Of a stretch of DNA of 64,000 nt, positions 9,618-20,002 are shown one piece after another. The notes under the pieces were generated by a model, which worked only from the letters and a program-made list of their open reading frames with translations, was not told the origin of the DNA and searched no databases. This DNA is from Rhipidocladum racemiflorum (Eukaryota; Streptophyta; Magnoliopsida; Poales; Poaceae), in assembly GCA_036346355.1 (NCBI GenBank), contig CM070585.1, positions 5,719,001 through 5,783,000 on the forward strand, in the 5' to 3' direction. A program made the position numbers and the translations under genes. Every line of letters begins with the position of its first letter. The first letter of the stretch is position 1.

Positions 9618-12600
9618 CTAATTTTCTTTCACAATTTGCCCTTCTTCATGATCATCGCGATGATAGGTAGCTTCTTCCTCAGTGGTTTCTTCCTCTAGCC
9701 TAATGCTTCCATCTACGAAAGGTGGCAACTCATCAAACTGGTTGTACTCGTCCTCGTCCACGACATTCTCAACTCTGACGATCCTTCTTTTTCCGTGAAG
9801 AACAACATGGCGCTTCTTATCTGTCGGGTCGATTACATAGAAGACTTGTGCTACTTGCTTCGCTAGTACGAATGGTTCATTTGTGTATCCAACATGTTGA
9901 ATATTCACAATAGTGAAGCCATACTTGTCCACCTTCACACCCTTTGGGAGTTGGACCCAACGACACCGAAACATCGGGATCTTGAAAATACAATAGTCGA
10001 GCTCCCAAATCTCCTCTATGAACCCATAGAAGTTGCTCTTCTTCTTGCCTATCTTTGTCATAAGCATCTATCACGAACACCACTGTTTTGGTAAGTGCTT
10101 TTGCTATCTTGAGCTTTAGTGTAAAATGTATACCCATTTATATCGTATCCTTGCCATGTCACAATTGTACCTGATGGCCCCTTTGCCAACCACCTCAATG
10201 TAACACTCGTTTCTTTTCCAGTCATGTGTTCCTTAAACCAATGATTGAACAAACGGTTGTGCTCTTTTATTATCCAAACCTCTGATCGTCCTTGGTTTTC
10301 CCTCCGTAGCTCATCCTTGTGCAAGTCCATATACGAGGACACCTCAACTGATTGTTGCAAGACTGTGAAATGTGCTTGTTCGAACAAAACATGATCGTAA
10401 GTATTTATTGATTTCTTTCCGATGACCCCTTTCCCGGCTAGCCTACCCTCATGTCGAGATACAGGCACACCAACCGGATCGACATTGTCCATGTAATCGG
10501 CCTTGAACTCGATAACCTCCTCGGTTGCATAACCTTCTACAATGCAGCCCTCACGTGAGATCGATTACGTACATATTTCTTCAAGACTCCATGTACCTCT
10601 CAAACGGGTACATCTGATGCAAGAATACGGGGCCACATATCTTTATCTCATTCACAAGGTGAACAATGAGATGGACCATGATATCAAAAAATGATGGAGG
10701 AAAATACATCTCTAGTTGGCAGAGAGTCTTGACCACATCATCCTGTAGTTCACATAGTCCAACAGGATCGATGACCTTCTGTGAAATTGCGTTAAAGAAG
10801 AAACAGAACCTCATTATTGTCTCTCGGACTTTGTCAGGCAAAATACCTCTAATTGCAACAGGAAGCATTTGTGTCATCATCACATGGCAATCATGAGACT
10901 TCATTCCATTTAACTTCAAATCTTTCATCGAGACCAGTTTTTTAATGTTTGCGGAATAACCGGACGGAACTTTCACACCATGTAAGCACTTGCAAAGTTC
11001 TGTTCTCTCTTTCTTGGATAGAGTGTAGCAAGCTGGGGGAAGATAAAGTCGGCCTGACCCGGTGTCTTGAGGATGTAGCTCGGATCTGATTTTCATATCT
11101 TCTAGGTCCTTTCGTGACTTGAGCCCATCCTTGGTTTTGCTACGAATATCCAATAAAAGACCAATCAAGCTGTCACATACATTCTTCTCTACGTGCATAA
11201 CATCGATGCACTGTCGAACTTCTAAGTCTTTCCAATAGGGCAAGTCCCAAAATACCGATCTCTTCTTCCACGTGGTCTTCTGAGTTCGGGATCTTGGAGT
11301 ATTATTACTACCTTTTCCAAGTACAACATTGATATCCTTAACCATATCATATACTTCTTCCCCACGACGAGGCCTTGGAGCTAAACCGTTCTCCTTTGTT
11401 CCGTCAAATTGTTTCTTCATATTGCGGTAGGGGTGATTCCTTCGAAGGAACCTACGGTGACGCATATATACAGTTTTCCTTGAGTTGTTGAGCCACAAAC
11501 TTTCTGTTTCATCCAAGCACCGTGGACATGCTTTGGCCCCTTTTATAGTACGACCAGATAAGTTACCTAGGGCAGGAAAATCATTGATGGTGCAAAACAA
11601 TAATGCATGTAGAGTGAAGTACTCCCGTTTGTACTCATCCCATACCTGCACACCTTCATTCCACAGTATTATAAGATCTTCCACCAATGGTTGCAGGTAT
11701 ACATCAAAATCGTTGCAAGGTTGTCTCGGCCCGTGAATAAGCAGAGACATCATAATGTACTTTCGTTTCATACACAACCAAGGAGGAAGGTTGTAGATAC
11801 AGAGAGTCACGGGCCAAGTGCTATGAATGCTACTCATATTACCGAAAGGATTCATTCCATCTGTACTCAATCCAAACCTTATATTCCTAGGTTCATTTTC
11901 GAAGTTGTTCCTGAAGAGCCTATCGATGGTTCTCCATCAAGAATCAGCGAGGATGTCTTAGCTTTCCATCCTCTTACGCTCTTCCGAAAGTGCCATCGCA
12001 ACAATTTGGCGTGCTTTTTGTTTCCAAATAAACGCTTCAACCGAGGGATTACTGGCAAATACCATACCACTTTAGCAGGAGGTCCTTTCTTCACCTCGCT
12101 GACATTGCTGTCATCACTCTTCCGCTTGTATCTTGATGCTTTGCATACCGGACATATATGCATGTCTGAATACTCTTTGCGATAGAGTATACAGTCGTTT
12201 GGACATGCATGTATTCTTTCTACTTGCAATCCCAATGGACATACAACCTTCTTTGCAAGATATGTGGTTTCAGGCAATACGTTTCCCTCTGGAAGCATGT
12301 CCGCCAAGAGATATAACAACGCCGTGAAACTTTTATCGGACCAACCATTGCTTGCCTTCAATTTTAGTAGTGAAAGCACGGTGTGCAACTTTGTGTATTC
12401 CTCCTTACAACCCGGGAACAAAGGTTTATCCGAGTCCTCCATCAAACATTGGAATTGATTAAACTCTCTCTGACTAGTGTAGTTCCCTTCTGCATCGCGC
12501 AACATCGAGCAGTTATTGTCATCATCCACGAGCAACCTATCCTCATCGGATCCGGAACCGATGTCAGATACCATGTTGGTAGCTCCGTCGTTGATGACGT

Positions 12601-12862
12601 TATCCCCTTCATGTATGATCTCTTCTTCACCGTGCCTTGTCCAATGTGTATATCCAGGTAAAAAACCCCTTCGAATCAAGTGCAAGTGGATATGCTCTTT
12701 GTCTGAAAACATCTTCTGATTCTTGCAATCAATACATGGACAATGTATGCATTCCTTTTTCTTTTGCAACTTGTCCTCCTCAGCGAATCTTAGAAAAGCA
12801 GATCCGCCATCGATGTATTCTCGACTGTAACGGTCTGCACTGTACATCCATCTCCGGTCCAT
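9618..12862 (-). pseudogene. CACTA TNP2-type transposase, frameshifted
   Basis: From the ATG at 12862 the minus strand encodes an N-terminal transposase-associated region (MDRRWMYSADR; Cys/His-rich CIHCPCIDCKNQK and HLIRRGFLPGYTHWTRHGE). The Transposase_21 core follows (ACPRCLD, PYWKDLEVRQCIDVMHVEKN and MKSHDCHVMMTQMLPVAIRG), then the VPVSRHEGRL region. The C-terminal domain has YGFIEEIWELDY. Together these identify the transposase that moves CACTA elements. The frame breaks at about 11930 (the downstream frame carries the conserved RFGLSTDGMNPFG), at about 10590 (after the FERYM motif) and near 10060, each consistent with a small indel. The ATG is directly preceded by a TAG splice acceptor on its own strand. 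This copy is unlikely to make active enzyme. Confidence 0.9.
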
Positions 12863-12969
12863 CTACGATTAATTAACATAAACGATTATCAAAATAAACC
12901 TTTTATTTGAACCACATATAAATTAACCTTAATTGAACTAGATGTAAGCATTAAATTTCAACTGGATCA

Positions 12970-14272
12970 ACAATAATAGATGGACATAATTGTAATCTAC
13001 ATTATATAAAACTAAGCAAAACTTCATCTAATGGAGCTAGGTAATAAATTCAACATCTACAAAATGCTATATCAATAAAAACAAAATCAACATCTACAAA
13101 ATGCTAGATCATATAATTTAATCTTAATTGAATCAGATGTAAACATATAATTTCAACTAGATCATTACAAATCAATGCTTATTAAAATTTAATATATGTT
13201 TGATAATAATTAATTAGCTAACAATAATAGATGGACATAATTTTAATCTACATTATATAAAACTAAGTAAAACTTCATCTAATGGAGCTAGGTAATAAAT
13301 TCAACATCTACAAAATGCTATATCAATAAAAACAAAATCAACATCTACAAAATGCTAGATCATATAATTTAATCTTAATTGAATCAGATGTAAACATATA
13401 ATTTCAACTAGATCATTACAAATCAATGCTTATTAAAATTTAATATATGTTTGATAATAATTAATTAGCTAACAATAATAGATGGACATAATTTTAATCT
13501 ACATTATATAAAACTAAGCAAAACTTCATCTAATGGAGCTAGGTAATAAATTCAACATCTACAAAATGCTATATCAATAAAAACAAAATCAACATCTACA
13601 AAATGCTAGATCATATAATTTAATCTTAATTGAATCAGATGTAAACATATAATTTCAACTAGATCATTACAAATCAATGCTTATTAAAATTTAATATATG
13701 TTTGATAATAATTAATTAGCTAACAATAATAGATGGACATAATTTTAATCTACATTATATAAAACTAAGCAAAACTTCATCTAATGGAGCTAGGTAATAA
13801 ATTCAACATCTACAAAATGCTATATCAATAAAAACAAAATCAACATCTACAAAATGCTAGATCATATAATTTAATCTTAATTGAATCAGATGTAAACATA
13901 TAATTTCAACTAGATCATTACAAATCAATGCTTATTAAAATTTAATATATGTTTGATAATAATTAATTAGCTAACAATAATAGATGGACATAATTTTAAT
14001 CTACATTATATAAAACTAAGCAAAACTTCATCTAATGGAGCTAGGTAATAAATTCAACATCTACAAAATGCTATATCAATAAAAACAAAATCAACATCTA
14101 CAAAATGCTAGATCATATAATTTAATCTTAATTGAATCAGATGTAAACATATAATTTCAACTAGATCATTACAAATCAATGCTTATTAAAATTTAATATA
14201 TGTTTGATAATAATTAATTAGCTAACAATAATAGATGGACATAATTTTAATCTACATTATATAAAACTAAGC
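12970..14272. repeat. 251-bp satellite array in the transposase leader intron
   Basis: The phrase ACAATAATAGATGGACATAA starts at 12970, 13221, 13472, 13723, 13974 and 14225. The period is exactly 251 bases, giving five full units plus a 48-base partial one. Units 2 to 5 are almost identical; the first differs at a few bases. The array is AT-rich and has no open frame. Confidence 0.95.
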
Positions 14273-14504
14273 TACATATCAAGAGAGGAGAGGAAATTAC
14301 ATTATATAAAACTAAGCTATACATTATATAATTAAAACTAAGCTACATATCAAGCTAGGTAATAAATTCATCATCTACAAAATGCTACACCAATTAAAAC
14401 AAACTAAATCTAAACCTACATATAAATTAACCTTAATTCTACAAATTCTAAACATTAAATTGCATCTAGAACACCACATATCAAGAGAGGAGAAGAAATT
14501 ATTC

Positions 14505-14652
14505 ACCTTGGAACAACTAGAGGAAATCTGAGACACTCAAAATGCAAAGCAAATGAAATCAATGGAGCAAGAAGGAGAGAAGGAAGAGTTTTCGATCGAG
14601 GAAGGAACAAGATCTTGATCGGGAATGGAGCAGAGCTGCGAGTTGTTATATA
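14505..14652 (-). promoter_or_regulatory. Transposase promoter TATA and non-coding leader exon
   Basis: Read on the minus strand, CCCTATATAAC (TATA at 14652-14645) is followed by a CT-rich leader ending CCAAG at 14507 and a GTGAAT splice donor at 14506. The next acceptor is the TAG just before the ATG at 12862. This gives a leader intron of about 1.64 kb that contains the 251-bp satellite. TATA, donor and acceptor are seen; the transcript is inferred. Confidence 0.6.
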
Positions 14653-14662
14653 GGGGAGTATT

Positions 14663-15035
14663 AGTGTCGGTTGGTAAACAGAACCGGCACAAATAATGAC
14701 TTATTTGTGTCGGTTATTGTTACAATCGACACAAATACTGACTTATTTGTACCGGTTCCAATTACAAACCGACACAAATACTTAGGAAACTATTTGTGTC
14801 GGTTTGTGATTACCACCGACACTAATATTTTTATATCTGTGCCGGTTCCATATACGAACCGACACAAATACTATTTGTGTCGGTTGTAATTACAAACCGA
14901 CACTAATAAGTAATTATTTGTGTCGGTTTTATTTACCAACCGGCACAAATCAGCTTCCTGCCATTTTGAGTTTTAGAACCGACACAAAATCTTTATCTCT
15001 GTCGGTTCGCAAAAAACCGACACAGATAGGCCGAC
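14663..15035. repeat. Right subterminal repeat cluster of the CACTA element
   Basis: About nine hairpin units of GTGTCGGTT/AACCGACAC, several as GTGCCGGTT or GTACCGGTT variants. The cluster begins about ten bases outside the transposase TATA box, so the promoter abuts the presumed regulator-binding repeats. Confidence 0.9.
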
Positions 15036-16060
15036 GCCTATTGCTTATTCTGTAGTAGTGTCGCCATACAGTTGCAATTTGCAATTTTATCGTGCTGTTA
15101 AGTTACGATATATGCATGACTAACTAAAAAATTTGAGTGTTTTTTATATTTCGATATTGGAATATAGCATCCGCAGTATCGCCTGCTACGCCAACGCTAG
15201 TCCGCTACGACCTCGCTATCCGCTATTCAGTACCTTGGTGGCAATAGATTCAGCTTCGCATGCTGAAACGGGGGTGTCTCGAGTCCCAATCCTATCCTTG
15301 TAACTCGCTGTATGTAGCTTGTTGCAATACAGTTTTGTAAGAGAAATATTGCGTGAAAAATATTTTTTATATGATGGTATCAAATAGGCACCAGAAAAAA
15401 TATTAAATTTCAGCCGTTATAACTTGGATCCGCCATAAAAATGAGGATATATATTTTCATTAAATTATTATTATTTAGAATTTTAGTTATATGGATGTTA
15501 CCTTGTAAGGTGTATGAAAATTAAATTGCTAGATTTTCTTTATTTTATTATCCAAATTTTAGTTGATTTGGATTTTACTTTGACATGTTTTTTTAATTTA
15601 AGTTGTTATAACTCGGGTACGCCTGATACATGGCTAGATTGTTTTGGTTAACACAGGAGCTTATTTAGTATAGGTTTGCAAATTTTAATATTTTTGGAAT
15701 TTAAAATTTGCATACAAATCAAATCTCTAATCATCCTTTAACTTTTATTCCGAATTTGCTTGTTATTGATCATACTTGGCTTGTTTTTTTTTTTAAGTTT
15801 TATGCGTGGGTTCGTATAAAACCCAATTAATTTTTTTATTTAATAATTATGTTTAATTTAATTTGTTAACATTTGCTTTGAAATTCATATAGAAATCAAA
15901 TTGCTCAGTTTAAATTTGTTATTCCAAATATTATTTAATTTTAATTGAACATCACATTAAATCTTTATTTTAATATATTAATTTTAATTTAATCATCATT
16001 ATTAATTTTTTTGTTATTTATGAATGTTACTTTAGAAGTCATATGGATTTCAAATTGCTA

Positions 16061-16320
16061 CTTTCTTTGTCCAAGTTTATAAGACGGATTTTTTTATTGG
16101 TACATAGACCAAGAAGATATTGAAAATTAGTAGATTACCCATAATTATTATTACTAAGCACTATATTCAATGCATGGATGTAGAGAATATGAAGTGAAGA
16201 TGGATATTTATTAGCGGTATATAGGAAATATTACACTAATTTTGCATTAAAATATGGAATACGCCATATATTTATGGACAATACCAATAAAAAATGCCTT
16301 ATAAATTTGGACGGAGGGAG
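16061..16320. mobile_element. Stowaway-like MITE (about 260 bp)
   Basis: The left end CTTTCTTTGTCCAAGTTTATAAG and the right end CTTATAAATTTGGACGGAGGGAG are inverted copies; CTCCCTCCGTCC is the classic Stowaway tip. TA precedes the left end, but the right flank is TTTT, so the right duplication has mutated or been lost. Confidence 0.75.
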
Positions 16321-16608
16321 TTTTTTTTCCTCTAATTTTATTTAATTTGGATCAAACTTGAGATAGACTTATTTTAGTTTGTTATTTTTTTATCTAATTA
16401 CTATTCTAAAATTTAGTATTTGTGAGTGTTACTTTGGAAGTCGTATAAAATTAAATTGCAATTTTCATTTATTTTTTATTCCAAATTTTAGTTAATTTAG
16501 AATGTACATGGACTCTTTCTTTTAATCTGGGCCATTATAACTCGAACATATTGCTAGATCTTTTTAGTTAATGGTGGAGCTTCCTTAAAGTACCTAATTA
16601 GTATAGCT

Positions 16609-16648
<40 letters not shown>
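16609..16648. repeat. (TAGA)n microsatellite
   Basis: About ten uninterrupted tetranucleotide repeats. Confidence 0.95.
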
Positions 16649-17400
16649 TCCTTTAATTTTTATTCCAAATTTACATGCTATTAGATCATAATTTGTATGT
16701 ATTTTTTCCTCCAGTTTTAGTCCTAGATTCATATAAAAATCCAATTTCTCTTTTCATTTAATAATTATTCAAAAATTTATTTATTTTAGGGATTTCTTTG
16801 GAATTCATATAGAAATCAAATTGCTAATTTTTTTATTCCAAATTTTATTTGATTTGGACTGAACTTGACATAGACTTTTTTTTTAATTTGTTAATTTTCA
16901 TCTAATTATTACTCCAAATTTTGGTTATCTATGGGTGTTACTTTAAAAGTCGTATGGAAATCAAATTGCTAACTTGTCCTTATTTTTCATTCCGAATTTT
17001 ATTAAATTTCGGTTGAACTTGGCATGGACTCATTTTTTCGTTCATTAATTTTCATTTAATTATTATTCTGAAATTCAATTATTTGTTGTTGTTACTTTGG
17101 AAGTCGTATATGAAATTAAATTGTAAATTTCTTTTATTTTCTATTCGGAATTTCAATTAATTAGATTGTAATTGATCTGGACTGTTTCTTTTAATCTTAG
17201 CTGTTATATCTCGAATGATGGTTAGATCTTTGTAATTATGGTGTGAGTGTTCTCGGAGTGCACGCCTAATTAGATAGATTTGGCAGCTTAGAAATGGATA
17301 TGCTCATTGCAATCCTGGATAATTGAACTTCGGTTCATCAGATCGATGTTGATATACGGTCCTCGAGATATTTTTTTCTCTCAGTGAAGCCTACAGCAGG

Positions 17401-18023
17401 CCATTGCTGGCGATCATACGTTTAATCGCACCTCAATTATTATCGCATCCTTGTCATATACACGCATCAAGATCAACCATCCGTTCGCATCAGCGTCGTT
17501 TCTTTTTGCACCTCTGTCTTTTAAGCTGCATGCCATGGGTGCCTTGTATGAGCTTTAAATTTGATCCTACCCACTTCGTCCTGACAAACGATTTTCAGGG
17601 TAATCTGACATAGATCTGTCTCGCCCAGGTAAGGTTGGCCTTCGGTGAGTTGGAGAAGACGATCGAGGCCGTGCATACGCCAGTTTTGTTTAGATGCGTC
17701 GATTGCGTTCGCTTGATCACGTGTATGTGTATCGATCGATCGCTGCATGCCGACGCTACCCTCTTTCTGTGCACGCAAATTAAGATACGAAGGTACAGGC
17801 TCGCGATATCAGTACGGCGATCACAGTACAGCCTAGAAGGATAGATGAGAGAGAGGCGTGCATGCAGGGACCATCCATTCGTCTGTGGTGAGAGAGACCA
17901 AGGGACCAGTGCTGTTTCTCGACTCTTGCAGCTTGTGCTGCCAATTAATCTGCCATGCATCGCCATTTCGTAGTGTGCAATTTTTATCTACTTTACCCCG
18001 TTCTTAACTTCAGTGCTGGAGTA

Positions 18024-18073
<50 letters not shown>

Positions 18074-18960
18074 TGACCGGTAAGTTACCTGAACCTACAC
18101 GTACGTGGCCGTCTGATCTCCACGTATATACGTCCATGGATTTATATATGTACTACTACTGTGCCACGAATTGGATTAGTCCTGATCATAGGATTAGGGC
18201 CGGGAAAAAAAGCCCGTACGTGAGCGCTCGAATAAAATATTTTGATTACAGTACGTGTAGATTTAAAATTGAAATTAGTTTATTTCGAAGGAAAAAAAGA
18301 TTGATGAGGCTTCACTTGATAGCATCTTGTTAGTTCCAATATAAAATAACCGCTTCGATGATAAATAAGATGAATTTACATCAAGCTATGTTAAGCTCGA
18401 TGGCCAACCTACACCGTCGGTCCACAGTATGAAACGCTTGGACGTCTGAGATCGAAACGTGGGTTATCGGTGAATTAATTGCAGAACATGATTGCTGAAG
18501 TGCCTGAGATCCTGAACCACGTGGCCGTCTGAATCTCCAAGTCGTTACGTAGTGCTCGAATATAAAAGTATGGCGACGTGCATCTCATGCCAAATTAAAC
18601 TAATCCGACTGAAATAGTTTAACTTAACTTTTTTTACAGCACACTAAATTGAATATGAATCGTTCATTCTTTTCGATTTCATGAATCAAATTAATTAGAG
18701 TTTACATATACTTCATCTAATAATAAAGTAGTATAAACACTCTTGACAAATCAATGATTAGATACGATTTTTACTTATATATTATATACTATCAGCATAA
18801 TACACGGTAAAATTTCTTTAAAAGTAACGAGTGGTTAGATCCAATCGATCATCATTAGTTCAGCATCACGACGCTGCAACTGCTCGTACCACTACAGTCA
18901 CGCCACTGGGGGGACTCCCAAGTCTGCTTCTGGCAAATCCCAGGCTCCCAACTAGCACCA
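17401..18960. other. Intergenic DNA upstream of the first beta-glucosidase gene
   Basis: It contains a (TA)n microsatellite at 18029-18071. A repeat at about 18640-18815 recurs in the sixth intron of the second glucosidase gene (31155-31330). Region 17400-18000 is less AT-rich and has short frames, but none with a recognised domain. Confidence 0.5.
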
Positions 18961-18973
18961 CGTACTTCTCCGT

Positions 18974-19503
18974 CAGTTTGCTCGTTTTGTTTGGTACATT
19001 ATTCTGGCCATCTTTAATTTGCCAAATTATAGGAGCATAAACAATATGTTTGATAACTAGTTATTAAGATTGGATAAGGAGTTAAAGACTTAAATTTTGG
19101 TCGGGGCTGCCGCTTTATGTTGGTCTATTTGGTTATGTCGAAATAATATTTTTTTATAAGAAGAAAATGTCTAATCAATTGCAGGTAATTTATATGTGTA
19201 TAAATTGGATGCGATCTTGATGCGTGTTGCATCGACAAGAGGATCGCGATGGGATTTTAGTGGTATGCAGATCTTTGGAGATCCTAATCAAGGAAGTATT
19301 CATCGGCTATGGATGGATATTTAGTACAAGACTGTGTGGGATTTGAGTTTTGCATTTCTTTTTCATGGATTATTGAAACTCTGTTCTCTAGCATGTTTCT
19401 TTCAGACATCATTTCGACTATAACTTTGTAATAATTGGTTGGTTGTGTGCATCTTACGATGCAGAGGTCAGGAGTTAATATATTCTTCCATCATCTAAAA
19501 AAG
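18974..19503 (+). mobile_element. 5'-truncated L1-type LINE with 13-bp target duplication
   Basis: The insert is bounded by CGTACTTCTCCGT (18961-18973 and 19504-19516). Within it one frame near 19110 reads ALCWSIWLCRNN, the zinc-binding reverse-transcriptase tail region typical of plant L1 elements. The 3' end has the usual GTGTGCATCTTACGATGCAGAGG phrase and a short A-rich tail. The 5' part of the element is missing, which is the normal outcome of target-primed reverse transcription. Confidence 0.85.
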
Positions 19504-19671
19504 CGTACTTCTCCGTTCATCTCCGTTCATAAACACATGTTATTTTAGCTTTTAAATTATATTTTGAATACATATTATTTTATAATTTAAAGATAACTTT
19601 TAATTTTTTTCTTTTATATCTCTTCTTTTTAGCTATTTCTAATACTATTTACTATTATAAATTAGAATAAA

Positions 19672-19814
19672 GAGAGGTGCTTTTATGCTCTTTCTTTTAA
19701 AAGTTGCACAACTATTAAAGCATGAATGAAGGGTAGATGTTGATTACTTACCCCTTCGTTTGCTTTAAGATTTATGCAACTTGTACTAAAAGGAAAAGCA
19801 TAGAAGCACTGCTC
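19672..19814. mobile_element. 143-bp MITE upstream of the first glucosidase gene
   Basis: The ends are inverted: GAGAGGTGCTTTTATGCTC on the left and GAGCAGTGCTTCTATGCTT read from the right. A related copy of the same length lies in reverse orientation upstream of the second glucosidase gene at 28551-28693. The target duplication is not clear. Confidence 0.7.
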
Positions 19815-19917
19815 AATATAATATTTTAAAAAAAATAAGTAATCTAATAAAGATAGATAATACAGCCTTCAGTAGATATTTCAGAGTTAAATGCTATGGA
19901 GTACATTAATTGCTTCC

Positions 19918-19926
19918 TATATAAAT
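19918..19926 (+). promoter_or_regulatory. TATA box of the first glucosidase gene
   Basis: TATATAAAT is placed so that transcription would begin near 19950. The ATG at 19955 would then have almost no leader, which favours the in-frame ATG at 20003 as the working start. Confidence 0.65.
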
Positions 19927-20002
19927 CTCCATCCAGGACAGCCAGGCTTGCAACATGCAGAGTCAGGCCATTGGCCAGAGAAACAGGTGCTGGAGTCGGG
20001 GA

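Larger units (their letters stand above)
3016..15060 (-). mobile_element. Complete CACTA (En/Spm) transposon, 12,045 bp
   Basis: The left end begins CACTACTACGGA and the right end finishes TCTGTAGTAGTG, giving the CACTA inverted terminus with one mismatch. The flanking triplet TCG (3013-3015 and 15061-15063) is the expected 3-bp target duplication. Both ends carry arrays of GTGTCGGTT/AACCGACAC hairpin units. On the minus strand it holds a TNP2-type transposase (9618-12862) and a second gene with a Ulp1-like protease (about 5107-6828). The transposase frame is broken several times, so this copy is probably not autonomous, although its ends look competent. Element type is certain from ends plus content. 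Confidence 0.95.
15061..17400. other. AT-rich intergenic DNA of old diverged repeats
   Basis: No gene is seen. A phrase like GGAAGTCGTATGGAAATCAAATTGCTAA recurs in degraded form near 15880, 16040, 16435, 16800, 16945 and 17098, each followed by a T-rich stretch and ATTCCAAATTTTAGTT. This looks like an ancient tandem or nested repeat. The two embedded items below are separate. Confidence 0.55.
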
